Position numbers and translations under genes: made by a program. From contig CAJOQX010000306.1 of assembly GCA_905236865.1 (NCBI GenBank), positions 1-45,308 on the forward strand: DNA of 45,308 nucleotides, in the 5' to 3' direction. Source of the stretch: Candidatus Rifleibacteriota bacterium. GTDB taxonomy: Bacteria; Muiribacteriota; Ozemobacteria; Ozemobacterales; Ozemobacteraceae. Positions 1 to 9,395 of the stretch are shown piece by piece. Position 1 is the stretch's first letter, and every line of letters begins with the position of its first letter. The notes beneath the pieces are model-generated. The model ran no database searches, was not told where the DNA came from, and worked only from the letters and a program-made list of their open reading frames with translations.

Positions 1-230
1 GATGAGAGATGAGAGAGGTAATGAGAGCTTAACATCTCTCTCTCGTCTTTACTAACGATTATAACCGTCATTGTGAGGCTTCGTAGAAGCCGTGACAATC
101 CAGAGGTTAGTCTTAAAAACTTTATTGAACAACATATATTTTTTCATAGCAAAAAACTTTCATAAGCAAAAACAATACCCTTATCTCTAAGCTCTACTCT
201 CTTATCTCTTTTTAAACAGAGGTCGCATGA
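1..230. repeat. Intergenic repeat-rich region with GAGATGAGAG-type polypurine and polypyrimidine tracts
   Basis: gatgagagatgagagaggtaatgagag at 1-27, catctctctctcgtc at 33-47, ttatctctaagctctactctcttatctc at about 180-210. Confidence 0.5.
70..99. repeat. REP-like imperfect palindrome (hairpin) ATTGT-GA-GGCTTC-GTA-GAAGCC-GTG-ACAAT
   Basis: Direct reading: ATTGT/ACAAT outer stem, GA/GTG internal loop, GGCTTC/GAAGCC inner stem; intergenic. Confidence 0.7.
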
Positions 231-273
231 TGAGAAATATGTCGAACAAGCGAAGAAAGACTGATTAATAACT

Positions 274-296
274 AAAAAAGTTTGCGTTTGCACTGA
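274..296 (+). repeat. Copy 1 of dispersed motif AAAAAGTTTGCGTTTGCACTGA
   Basis: Near-identical to 20101-20124 (+) and 8063-8084 (-). Confidence 0.75.
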
Positions 297-355
297 CTTC
301 GCATATACTGTGCTCGTAATTGATAATTAGTGTCAGCAGTCTTTATCTAATCTTT

Positions 356-2620
356 TTATTGTTTTGGAAGTACTCTAAGACCTGAAGCTGTAAAAACCAA
401 CAAATTCTTTGATTCACTATCAGTAAATACCCCTAAAATTCTATTGTTGCTCTTAAATGACAACGGAGTAAAAACATTGTTTTCTTTTAAATAAAGAGAG
501 TCAATACTAGATACCCAAAGATTATTTTCAGAATAATTAATAGAAATTGGATAATCAGGAACAATACCTGTTAGCGGAAGTTTATTTTTAGAATATTCAA
601 ATATTCTCCCATCATTTAAAGCTATATAAAGAGATTTGTTTTCAAAATTACAAACATCAACAATTTTAGCAGAATCAGTATTTCCTCTGTAAAACATTAA
701 ATTCCATTTTCCATCAGCTTCATGAGCCATAACACCTTGATTAAGAACAGCAATATACTGCTCTGAAATCTTCCAAATAGAATGGCAATTATCAACAAAC
801 TCTGTTGGAATAATAAAAAATGGTTTTAATTCTTTATTATCATAAATTTTAACATTACCATCTGCGAATAATAACAAAAGCTTGTCATCATCACTAATGC
901 TCATATATTTTAAACCTGATGTTTCTTTTGAATCTACTATTAATTCTGCCTTATCGTCTATGATTTTATATATTCCAGCTTTGCTACTATATGCATAACA
1001 ATCTTTTTTATTGCTACAAAGCTTATTGGCATTTGATTTACTGTTATTGTTTACTTGACTCCAATTTTTACCATCAAAAGCCCAAATTCCTCTATTTGTT
1101 GTAGCCAAATAATACTTACCGTTAAAGAAAGTAATATCTGAAAAAACAGGATTTTGTAATTCAACAGGAAGTTCAACCATTGGTTTCTGATTAGGAGAAT
1201 AATCTCCTATAGGAATAGCACTTTCCATCAAAGGTTCTTTTCCATCTGTTTCAAGTAATCCATAGTCAGGCATTCTTTTGTATATTGGACGATTTTGAAC
1301 AGGAAGAGTTGTTACAGGTAATGTAGGAGTATATGTTCCCAACTCTGGAACAACCCCAAAAATAGAACTTTTGCCAACATTTCCAGAAAAATCAAAGTAA
1401 TAAAGGAACACCGAAGACTTGCCTGTAGCGGCTAAAAAAGTATCGCACAAACATAAAGAATGAGTCGGAATACTAGATAAACGATCCATTTTTCCTTTAT
1501 AATAACGGAAAACGCCTTCATTAGAAGCTATAAATAAGATTTCTCCAGCATTAATTATAGAATTTATATAACTAGGCTTTGTAGTGGAAAGCATTGTCCA
1601 TTCACGGTTTCTTGAACTTCTATAACCCGCAATTATACCGTGGTCAGTTCCAATGAAAACATTTTTATCTGTAGTAATCATACATCTAGGCCTTTTGCCT
1701 GCCAAAACTTCCAAATTTAGACTATCTAGCTTATCAGGATGTCCAATAAGTATTCCTTCATCATGTAAAATCCAAAGCTCTTTCCGTTGAAAAGCAAAAC
1801 TCTTGGCTATATAATCATAAGTTTTAGGAATAAAAATAAGCTTTTCACCATTGTTATAATAAATACCTTTGCCTAACGTACCGAACAAGAACTGTTTCTT
1901 TTTCTCATTAACAACTGAAAACGAGTTAATTAGCCTATCAGGGAGTTTATTTTCGGCAATAAATGGTTTTATTTCATTATTTTCATACTCAAAGATTCCA
2001 GGATAACCAGCAATTAATAAACGATTACCAAGTATAGACAAATCTTTCCCATAAAAATTTTCAGGTAAATCTTTTAACTTTTTAGACCCACCAGATACTG
2101 TATCTATTTCTGTAACACCGTTATTCCCAGCAATATACAGTTTGTTGTTAAACCAGATAGAATCAGAAATTATACTATGTTCTTCAAATGGTAGCTCACG
2201 AACACGGCTTATTTGCCCACCAAAAACACCTATACTTGTATTGCGTCTTTCTACAATATTTTGAATTGGATTGATAGAAATGATTCCATAAACAAAAAGG
2301 ATAAAAATAATAGAAAAATCTACTATCGGAGTCCAATTTGAACATTTGCTTTTTAAAAAGTCTTCCTGTGCTGCTAATTTTGAAATACTCTCATTCAAAG
2401 AAGTTAATTCAGCAGTTTGAGCAACAGTGACACCAATAAATTTCTGTTCGTTTTCTTTAATTAGCTTATTTAAAGCAGTTTTCTGTCTTCTATAAGTTTT
2501 GATTTGTATGATAATTTTGCTGATTTCCCACCAGCGTAAAGTCTCATCGTAAACCCAAAACATAGCATCTATAAGGTTATATAAAAATTTGCCTATTTTT
2601 GAATTTTCTTCTTCCATCAT
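356..2620 (-). CDS. Membrane-anchored beta-propeller-repeat protein (N-terminal coiled coil plus TM helix)
   Basis: ORF; start MMEEENSK preceded by GGAG; hydrophobic helix WTPIVDFSIIFILFVYGIISI; repeated propeller-like blades (e.g. LWILHDEGILIG, NVFIGTDHGIIAGY, YLATTNRGIWAFDGKNW). Confidence 0.75.
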   Translation of the reverse strand: MMEEENSKIGKFLYNLIDAMFWVYDETLRWWEISKIIIQIKTYRRQKTALNKLIKENEQKFIGVTVAQTAELTSLNESISKLAAQEDFLKSKCSNWTPIVDFSIIFILFVYGIISINPIQNIVERRNTSIGVFGGQISRVRELPFEEHSIISDSIWFNNKLYIAGNNGVTEIDTVSGGSKKLKDLPENFYGKDLSILGNRLLIAGYPGIFEYENNEIKPFIAENKLPDRLINSFSVVNEKKKQFLFGTLGKGIYYNNGEKLIFIPKTYDYIAKSFAFQRKELWILHDEGILIGHPDKLDSLNLEVLAGKRPRCMITTDKNVFIGTDHGIIAGYRSSRNREWTMLSTTKPSYINSIINAGEILFIASNEGVFRYYKGKMDRLSSIPTHSLCLCDTFLAATGKSSVFLYYFDFSGNVGKSSIFGVVPELGTYTPTLPVTTLPVQNRPIYKRMPDYGLLETDGKEPLMESAIPIGDYSPNQKPMVELPVELQNPVFSDITFFNGKYYLATTNRGIWAFDGKNWSQVNNNSKSNANKLCSNKKDCYAYSSKAGIYKIIDDKAELIVDSKETSGLKYMSISDDDKLLLLFADGNVKIYDNKELKPFFIIPTEFVDNCHSIWKISEQYIAVLNQGVMAHEADGKWNLMFYRGNTDSAKIVDVCNFENKSLYIALNDGRIFEYSKNKLPLTGIVPDYPISINYSENNLWVSSIDSLYLKENNVFTPLSFKSNNRILGVFTDSESKNLLVFTASGLRVLPKQ

Positions 2621-2630
2621 AACTCCAACT

Positions 2631-3458
2631 CTAATATTCGACCCAAGGATGAGAAACACACTTGCCATCAATATCTCTATTTAAGAATTTGCTAGCAATA
2701 TTTGTAAATGTTTCTGGACTATCGGAAACAAAAAAGCTTTCTTTGCCTAGAGTTTCTTGTTCAGTCACAATACGTCTAGCTTCAAGAGTTTCTTTTACCT
2801 CTTTAGCTGTTTCATAAGCAGAATCTACGAGACAAATCTTATTATCAAAGAAATTACTAATTTGCTCTTTCAACAGAGGGTAATGAGTACAAGCCAAAAT
2901 TACAGATTTTACATCTGTTTTCTTTAAATCGGAAAGATACATATCCATAGCGTCTTCGGCAAGTTTTGTATTCATAAGGTTTTCTTCGACTATAGGAACA
3001 AAAAGTGGACAAGGAACAGCAATAACATTAAGAGAGTTACGAAGCCTCTTTATTCTGTTTTGATATGCACCAGAATTAATAGTTGCTTTTGTTCCAATGA
3101 CAGCAATACTATTATTTTTAGCAGACTTTATTGCTGCTCTGACTCCTGGTTCAATAACACCAATCACTGGTATTCTAACTTCATTCTTTAAAGTTGATAA
3201 AGCTAATGCAGAAGCTGTATTACAAGCAATAACAATCATTTTCACATTCTGCATTTCCAAAAATTTAGCTATTTCCAAAGAATATTTCTGAACAACAGTC
3301 GATGATTTATTGCCATAAGGAACTCTTGCGGTATCGCCAAAGTATATTAAATTTTCAAAAGGAAGAAGTTCACGTATTTCTTTAAATACTGTTAAACCTC
3401 CGACACCTGAATCAAATATTCCTATAGGTCTATTATCCATTTTTACACTCTTGCTCAA
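2631..3458 (-). CDS. murI: Glutamate racemase
   Basis: RPIGIFDSGVGGLTV, NLIYFGDTARVPYG, VIACNTASA, VILACTHYPLL motifs. Confidence 0.97.
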   Translation of the reverse strand: MSKSVKMDNRPIGIFDSGVGGLTVFKEIRELLPFENLIYFGDTARVPYGNKSSTVVQKYSLEIAKFLEMQNVKMIVIACNTASALALSTLKNEVRIPVIGVIEPGVRAAIKSAKNNSIAVIGTKATINSGAYQNRIKRLRNSLNVIAVPCPLFVPIVEENLMNTKLAEDAMDMYLSDLKKTDVKSVILACTHYPLLKEQISNFFDNKICLVDSAYETAKEVKETLEARRIVTEQETLGKESFFVSDSPETFTNIASKFLNRDIDGKCVSHPWVEY

Positions 3459-5188
3459 TCTTTATTTAACTTGTATCTCATGATATATACAACAAAAACA
3501 GGTATTTCTAACATACGAAATATTCTTTTAGGTTCTAGACAAAGCCTAAATAACCATTCCATACCGAAACGCTGCATCCATTGAGGGGCTCTAGGCAAAT
3601 TTCCAGAAATAACATCAAAACTTCCGCCAACACCTATTGCTACGGCATTACTAGCATATTCACGGAGTTTAGTAATAAAATCTTCTTGTCGTGGAACTCC
3701 CATTGCTACAAAAACTATATCAGCTTTACTATCTTTGATTTTTTGAAGCATTATTTTTTCTTCATCAGAATCTATTTTAAAATAACCATGTTCAACACCG
3801 ACAATATTTGCATTGGTTTTCTCTTTTAGGATTTCAGCAGCTTTTGAAGCAACACCTGGTTTACTTCCGATAAAGAAAATCTTATGATTTTTCTCTTTAG
3901 ACATTTCACAAATCTGCCCTACTAATGCAACTCCTGGAACTCTACTAGGAAGTGGTGTTCCAATAAAATCAGCGGCCCAAACAATACCTGCCCCATCAGG
4001 AACAATCAATTCTGCAGCCTCTACTTTAGATTTAAAATTATTGTCTTTATGAGCCTTTACAATAGCAAGAGAGTCTGCTGTTAAAATGTGCATAAAACCA
4101 GAATTTGGTTTTGCTATATGCTCACTAATTTTGTCCAAAACATCTTTGGGATGTATTGCATCTACTTTAACTCCGAGTATATCAACTTTTTCCAAATCAT
4201 CATGCATAAAATCATAACTTACTGTTTTTCTTGCAAAGGTTTTTATAAAACTTGTCATACTCAAAAACAATAGGGCGAGCAAACAGACATATCCAAAAAT
4301 AGGTGCATTTAAAGAAACAAGAAGTCCAGTAAAATTAAGACATAAAAATATTAATGCGGAAAAATTAATCGTTTTTTCACGATTCAAAGACCAACGCCAG
4401 CCATGCTTATCTTCATTATCAGTTTTATGCAATCTGTTACCAAAGTAAGAAGTAACAATCATCAAACTTATAAAAGCTATAGGATATAAAATAGCCATAG
4501 CAGGAATAAAAAAGCTAAAAAGTATTAGATTTCCAGTTGATTCACTTAAAGAAACCAATGACAATGCTACGCCAGATGCAAATATTCCCGAGTTGCTCAT
4601 TAAAATTCTATTTCCTGAACAAGTATGAACAATAGTGGCAACTGAGAATGTAGCAAGAGCAAAATCTATTAAAGTCAATATTATATTATAGTTTGAAGAG
4701 TTCAACATAAACAAAAGATGAGTTATTGCAGATGTTGAAATAAGAATAAATGGCATCTCATATACTAGGCTTGAAATTTTTAAACAAACCAGCAAAATAA
4801 ATATAAAGCCTGAATAACTAACTATATTTAAAGTAGAAAGTCCTGGAAAATAGAAATAAACAGCTATAAAAGAAAAAAGTAAAGCGGCAGGGAAAATGAT
4901 TCTTTTCGGATATCTGTATTTATCTCTTAAAAAACCAATTACAGCAAACGCAAAAATGATTATAAGAATTTTATAATCTATTTCTGCATTTGGTATACTT
5001 GCTTTGTTAAGATAATAGCCTAAAACTATACCAAATAGAGAGCCAAAAAAAGGCAAAGCTCCAGCATATTGCTCATATCTCTTTAATTCGTAAGGAAAAT
5101 TAAATGGGATTTTGTGTGCAATATACGTAAAAGTAATCATACCCATAAGAGCTAGGGTAATTGACGATAAAAAAACATCTATCTGCAT
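3455..5188 (-). CDS. Fusion: N-terminal polytopic WecA/MraY-like domain (motifs eroded) plus C-terminal WecG/TagA/CpsF glycosyltransferase
   Basis: C-terminal ILTADSLAIVKA, VPDGAGIVWAADFIG, RVPGVALV, FIGSKPGVA, VFVAMGVPRQEDFI, GVGGSFDVISGNLPRAPQWMQRFGMEWLFRL; N-terminal multi-TM. Confidence 0.9.
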   Translation of the reverse strand: MQIDVFLSSITLALMGMITFTYIAHKIPFNFPYELKRYEQYAGALPFFGSLFGIVLGYYLNKASIPNAEIDYKILIIIFAFAVIGFLRDKYRYPKRIIFPAALLFSFIAVYFYFPGLSTLNIVSYSGFIFILLVCLKISSLVYEMPFILISTSAITHLLFMLNSSNYNIILTLIDFALATFSVATIVHTCSGNRILMSNSGIFASGVALSLVSLSESTGNLILFSFFIPAMAILYPIAFISLMIVTSYFGNRLHKTDNEDKHGWRWSLNREKTINFSALIFLCLNFTGLLVSLNAPIFGYVCLLALLFLSMTSFIKTFARKTVSYDFMHDDLEKVDILGVKVDAIHPKDVLDKISEHIAKPNSGFMHILTADSLAIVKAHKDNNFKSKVEAAELIVPDGAGIVWAADFIGTPLPSRVPGVALVGQICEMSKEKNHKIFFIGSKPGVASKAAEILKEKTNANIVGVEHGYFKIDSDEEKIMLQKIKDSKADIVFVAMGVPRQEDFITKLREYASNAVAIGVGGSFDVISGNLPRAPQWMQRFGMEWLFRLCLEPKRIFRMLEIPVFVVYIMRYKLNKD

Positions 5189-5204
5189 AATTATAGGTCA
5201 AATA

Positions 5205-5426
5205 TTACGTATTGCCAGATAGCTCGCAATAGACTATGTAATAAAGGATGAGACCGAAATAAATAAATTCTAACCCAATTACAAATGGGTAATTTTTTCT
5301 TAATTCGTCCCACCAATCCCAAAAAAAATTGAGTCTATCGAATAGTGCAAGAAGAATTTGCACTAAAACATAAGAGAAAACAAAAACAATTGTTAATATA
5401 ATTGGAATTATGTAATAGTAAGACAT
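5205..5426 (-). CDS. Small membrane protein, unknown function (MSYYYIIPII start preferred over the TTG at 5462)
   Basis: ORF; two hydrophobic segments; ATG lies about 7 nt after a -10 box on the minus strand. Confidence 0.5.
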   Translation of the reverse strand: MSYYYIIPIILTIVFVFSYVLVQILLALFDRLNFFWDWWDELRKNYPFVIGLEFIYFGLILYYIVYCELSGNT

Positions 5427-5433
5427 AAGAATG

Positions 5434-5462
5434 ATTTTACATATTTTTTTTTGAACTGTCAA
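5434..5462 (-). promoter_or_regulatory. Sigma70-type promoter TTGACA-N17-TAAAAT
   Basis: Reverse complement reads TTGACA GTTCAAAAAAAAATATG TAAAAT followed by CATTCTT ATG. Confidence 0.55.
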
Positions 5463-5465
5463 GAA

Positions 5466-7979
5466 TTATAGATTGCTATTGTTTCTCTCTTCTTGATATA
5501 TCAAATATAATTCATTTTGAGCAGCTTCTTTTAATTCATAATCACATCGTTCCTCGTAATCTGTAATTATATTGAAATAATATTTGGCTTGTTCTTTCTT
5601 ATTTTCTGCTTTACAGCATTTTCCTAGCATAAAAATAAATTTATGATAGAGTTTCTTATTATTATAATCAGCTAATGCAAGTCTTAATCCTTCCTTTGCC
5701 AACCATTTCAAATCATTATAAGAAGATAATTGTTCGGCTATTTTGCATATTTCATAAAAAACATTAACATTATCTGGAGCATATTTAAGTATTTCTTTGC
5801 CTTCTGATATAGCATTTTTCAAATTATTAGCTTCTTGAAATCTTTTCATTAACCGCAAATGTTTTTTTGCTTCGTTAAAATTACTCTCTCCATTATCTTC
5901 TAATTCTTTTTCTATTCTCAAAATATCACTATAAGTATTATAGGTAGAATCAATTTCTTTAGCTTTTTTAAATAAATCCAAAGCCTCTTTATACTGTTTT
6001 TTCATTTCTTTTTGACGACCTAATTTATAATAAGGTGCAGCAAATCTTTCTTTAACTGGAATCATATTTAATAAATAAACAGCTAATTCATAATATTCTG
6101 CTGGAAGATCCATATCCCCCCAAGCTTGGTAAGAGATATAATCTCCATAAACAGTAAAAATAAAAGGTAAATAGCGAAAATCATCTTTTATGGGGCAAGT
6201 TTTTAATGCATCAAATACTAATTGCGATTCCTCTGTATAATGATATTCGTAAATATCTTCACTCAAAATCTTTCTAGCATAAATTTCACAATCATCGTCT
6301 TTTATTCCCAATGCAGCATTGTATTCTACAATAGCCTGTTCATACAAACCATCGTTAAACGCTTGATTACCCTTATTAAAATGCTCATTTGCCAATTGTA
6401 AGTTTTTACCTTTTATGTCTGTTTTTCCGTTTTTTATGTCTTCTATACGTGAAATTTGATAATCAGCATTAGATTGTTTTGCCCATTCAGGAACTTCTTC
6501 TTTTAATTTTTTATAATATTGAATTGCCTCATCAAAACGTTTCAAACTAACTAAACACCAGGCTATATTTTCATAATATTTAAAAGGACGAGAAGATAAA
6601 TTAATAGCTTTTATAAAATATTCTTCCGCTTTGTCATAATTTTTTGTTCGTTCGTAATCAATTGCCAATTCATTATAAGCTGAACAAAGTGCAGTATTGT
6701 TTCCCGTTCTAATAGCACATTCAATACGTTCTTCCAGTGCCTCACGAAACTCTGAAAATTCTTTATCAGAGTCATTTGTTCTAACATATTCTTCATAGTT
6801 TAAAGAAATTAGACTATCAAGCATACTAGCTTCTTCAGGAAGAAGATTTTTAACTTTTTTATACTCTTCTATACTTTCTAACCTCTTACCTTTGCTCATT
6901 AGTTCCTCTGCATGTAAGTAAATTTTATATGCATTAACTATTTCCTCTAAAGTATGTTTATCAAAGCTGTTTTTGAAGTATATTTTCGCATCAATTACTA
7001 GACGTTTGTATTCTTCTTGCTCTTTTGTTCTACCTTCGCTAAGATTACATTCCATTTGACTTCTTGCACGTCTTAATTCTTTTATATCATAGAAATCTTT
7101 TTTTACCGATTCTATATAATTAATGGTTTCAACCCCTTTTTTGTTATCACCTGTAGATTTATATATGTAAGCCATATCACGATATATGTGCAAATAGTCT
7201 TCTTTTGGACCATAACAATAATTTAACGCTTTTGTATAATATTCTAACGCCTTTTCATTGTCATTATGAACCCCAAGATAATAATGCTTTCCCATAAAAT
7301 AATAAATGTTACAGAACTCTTTTTTAATATCTTGGTTATTAGAAAGTTTTATACAAAGTTCACAAATATCTACAGAACGCTTTTTGTCAAAATAATTATC
7401 ACGTTTAAAACAAAATCTAAACAATTCGTAAGCAATATCAACATTATCTGGTGATAATTCTAAAGCTTTGTCGTAGTATGCTAATGCTAATTCAGCAATT
7501 TCTATTCTAGAACCTATTATTTCTGATATTTTTTCTAGTTTATAGGCTATATAATAATATAAATAAGCTTTTTCTAGATTAGACATTGAGTTTATCTTAT
7601 CTTGCAGACTATTACCCCAATATTTTAAGACATACTCATCTATACTAGTATTTTTGTTATCAATTTCTTCATCAACATATTTTCTAACTGCTAATTCTAT
7701 TTTTGGGGAATTTGTAATTGTTGTATTTGTTTTAAAAGCTGAATTAAAGATGTTCTTACCTTCTTTTATAATATCTGAAATATTTTGTGTTATATCATTA
7801 TCTTTATCAACTATAACATTTTTTGAAAAATTCTTAATTGTATTTTTATTGTCAACTTTGTTATTAGATTCATTATTATTAACATTGCTTTCATTAACAT
7901 TTTTATTATAATTATTATCATCTTCTATACTATTTATTATTTTAGTGGCAATATTTTGTGCCATCTTAAAAATATCCAT
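5466..7979 (-). CDS. TPR-repeat protein
   Basis: Multiple TPR units (ALAYYDKALELSPDNVDIAYELF, KAEEYFIKAINLSSRPFKYYENIAWCLV, YKEALDLFKKAKEID); AGGAG RBS 8 nt upstream of ATG. Confidence 0.9.
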   Translation of the reverse strand: MDIFKMAQNIATKIINSIEDDNNYNKNVNESNVNNNESNNKVDNKNTIKNFSKNVIVDKDNDITQNISDIIKEGKNIFNSAFKTNTTITNSPKIELAVRKYVDEEIDNKNTSIDEYVLKYWGNSLQDKINSMSNLEKAYLYYYIAYKLEKISEIIGSRIEIAELALAYYDKALELSPDNVDIAYELFRFCFKRDNYFDKKRSVDICELCIKLSNNQDIKKEFCNIYYFMGKHYYLGVHNDNEKALEYYTKALNYCYGPKEDYLHIYRDMAYIYKSTGDNKKGVETINYIESVKKDFYDIKELRRARSQMECNLSEGRTKEQEEYKRLVIDAKIYFKNSFDKHTLEEIVNAYKIYLHAEELMSKGKRLESIEEYKKVKNLLPEEASMLDSLISLNYEEYVRTNDSDKEFSEFREALEERIECAIRTGNNTALCSAYNELAIDYERTKNYDKAEEYFIKAINLSSRPFKYYENIAWCLVSLKRFDEAIQYYKKLKEEVPEWAKQSNADYQISRIEDIKNGKTDIKGKNLQLANEHFNKGNQAFNDGLYEQAIVEYNAALGIKDDDCEIYARKILSEDIYEYHYTEESQLVFDALKTCPIKDDFRYLPFIFTVYGDYISYQAWGDMDLPAEYYELAVYLLNMIPVKERFAAPYYKLGRQKEMKKQYKEALDLFKKAKEIDSTYNTYSDILRIEKELEDNGESNFNEAKKHLRLMKRFQEANNLKNAISEGKEILKYAPDNVNVFYEICKIAEQLSSYNDLKWLAKEGLRLALADYNNKKLYHKFIFMLGKCCKAENKKEQAKYYFNIITDYEERCDYELKEAAQNELYLIYQEERNNSNL

Positions 7980-8062
7980 AGATCATTCTCCTAATTGTTA
8001 ACCACAATAATACTCTTATAATATCACATTGTTTCATAATTTTAGCAATGAAATAAAGAAAA

Positions 8063-8084
8063 TCAGGGCAAACGTAAACTTTTT
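8063..8084 (-). repeat. Copy 3 of dispersed motif AAAAAGTTTACGTTTGCCCTGA
   Basis: Reverse complement matches copies at 274-296 and 20101-20124. Confidence 0.7.
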
Positions 8085-8286
8085 CTTTTATTGATTGATG
8101 AATCTTTCATAGTTAGTAGATTCATAATAATGACAATGAGATGCGAGATAATTTAAGAGTTTAGAGATAAGAAATGAAAGATGAGGGAATTGTTGATAAA
8201 AATAAAAGAATATTTTAAAATAAATCTTGAAATAGAATAAAATTAATTAAGATAAAAATAACTAAACAAAATCGAAAGGGGAAAAA

Positions 8287-9258
8287 ATGAAAAAATACGT
8301 TTTTATTATAATAACGCTTATAAGTTTATATATTGCAATGCTTATTATATCCAATATTTGCAATGATTTAGGGAAATACAAAGAAGCTGTTACAGAAGCC
8401 AAAAAAGCTAAACAAGAAGCTGTAGAAGCTGAAAAAAAAGCAAAAATATCTTTGTTGGAAGCTGACAAAAAAACTAAAATTATTATAGAAGAAGCTGAAA
8501 AGAAAGCAAATATAATAATTACCCAAGCAGAAGAAAAAGCAAAATTAGTGGAAACAAAAGCTAAGGAAACAGAAGATAAAGCAAAAGAAGAACAAAAACT
8601 TGCCACAAAACTCATAGAAGAAGCAAAAGAGTCTTCAAGTGATAATTCTACAGTAATGCAGATAATTGCCAAAGCGAAAGAAGATCAGAAAAGAGCTGAC
8701 CAACTATTAGACGAGGTAAAAAAAGAGAAAGAAATTAACAACAATAACTTAAAATTAATTGCTGAACTTTCAGAAAAGAATAAAGCAGAAGAAATAAGAC
8801 TAGCGGATGAAAGACAAAAATTAGAAACTGAAACACAAGAACTAAAAGCACTTCTTTCAAAAACTATAAAAGAAAAAGAAGAAGCTAAAGTTTTGGCTAA
8901 AAATGTGACAAATAATAAAGAAGTCACTAATAAGCTACACGAAAACAACAATAAAAAATCAAATAAGACAAAAAAAGAGAAAAAAGAAGTCACTTATTCG
9001 ACTGATTACGACAATGAAATAATAGCAGATTTCATTAAACAGAAAAACATAGCAAATGATAGAATAACAAATATCATCGCAACATTTGTTAGTGATGAAA
9101 ATATCGTAGTAGATGCTCCTGGACCAAATTCTAAGCTTATTGCTGTTCCTTCTAAAGGTTCTAAATGCGAAGTTTTGGAACAGAAATATTATTGGTATAA
9201 AATTAAATATAATGAATTAATTGGCTGGACTAAAAGATCAAATATTAAGTTTAAATAA
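8287..9258 (+). CDS. Single-TM coiled-coil protein with C-terminal SH3b-like domain
   Basis: AAAGGGG RBS; N-terminal TM; long Ala/Glu/Lys heptad region; C-terminal VVDAPGPNSKLIAVPSKGSKCEVLEQKYYWYKIKYNELIGWTKRSNI. Confidence 0.85.
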   Translation: MKKYVFIIITLISLYIAMLIISNICNDLGKYKEAVTEAKKAKQEAVEAEKKAKISLLEADKKTKIIIEEAEKKANIIITQAEEKAKLVETKAKETEDKAKEEQKLATKLIEEAKESSSDNSTVMQIIAKAKEDQKRADQLLDEVKKEKEINNNNLKLIAELSEKNKAEEIRLADERQKLETETQELKALLSKTIKEKEEAKVLAKNVTNNKEVTNKLHENNNKKSNKTKKEKKEVTYSTDYDNEIIADFIKQKNIANDRITNIIATFVSDENIVVDAPGPNSKLIAVPSKGSKCEVLEQKYYWYKIKYNELIGWTKRSNIKFK

Positions 9259-9395
9259 TAGTTATTGTAAATTTACAAAAAAGTTACCATTACTAACAGT
9301 TAAATTAAAATAAGGTATTGACTGATAAAAGTGCAAGTGCTAGTTTATTTAGCTAAAGTTGTATAAAGCTTTTATCTTAATAATTGGAGTTAATT

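Noticed and set aside
2622-2671. Overlapping N-terminal extension of the propeller gene into murI (MMASVFLILGSNIRVGV)
   Set aside because: A GGAG RBS precedes the internal ATGATG; the extension is just the antiparallel-free overlap with the murI 3' end.
8262-8993. Minus-strand ORFs of 136 and 102 aa antisense to the coiled-coil/SH3 gene
   Set aside because: Ser/Phe/Ala-rich shadows of the Lys/Glu/Ala-rich sense gene, no RBS, typical low-complexity artefact.
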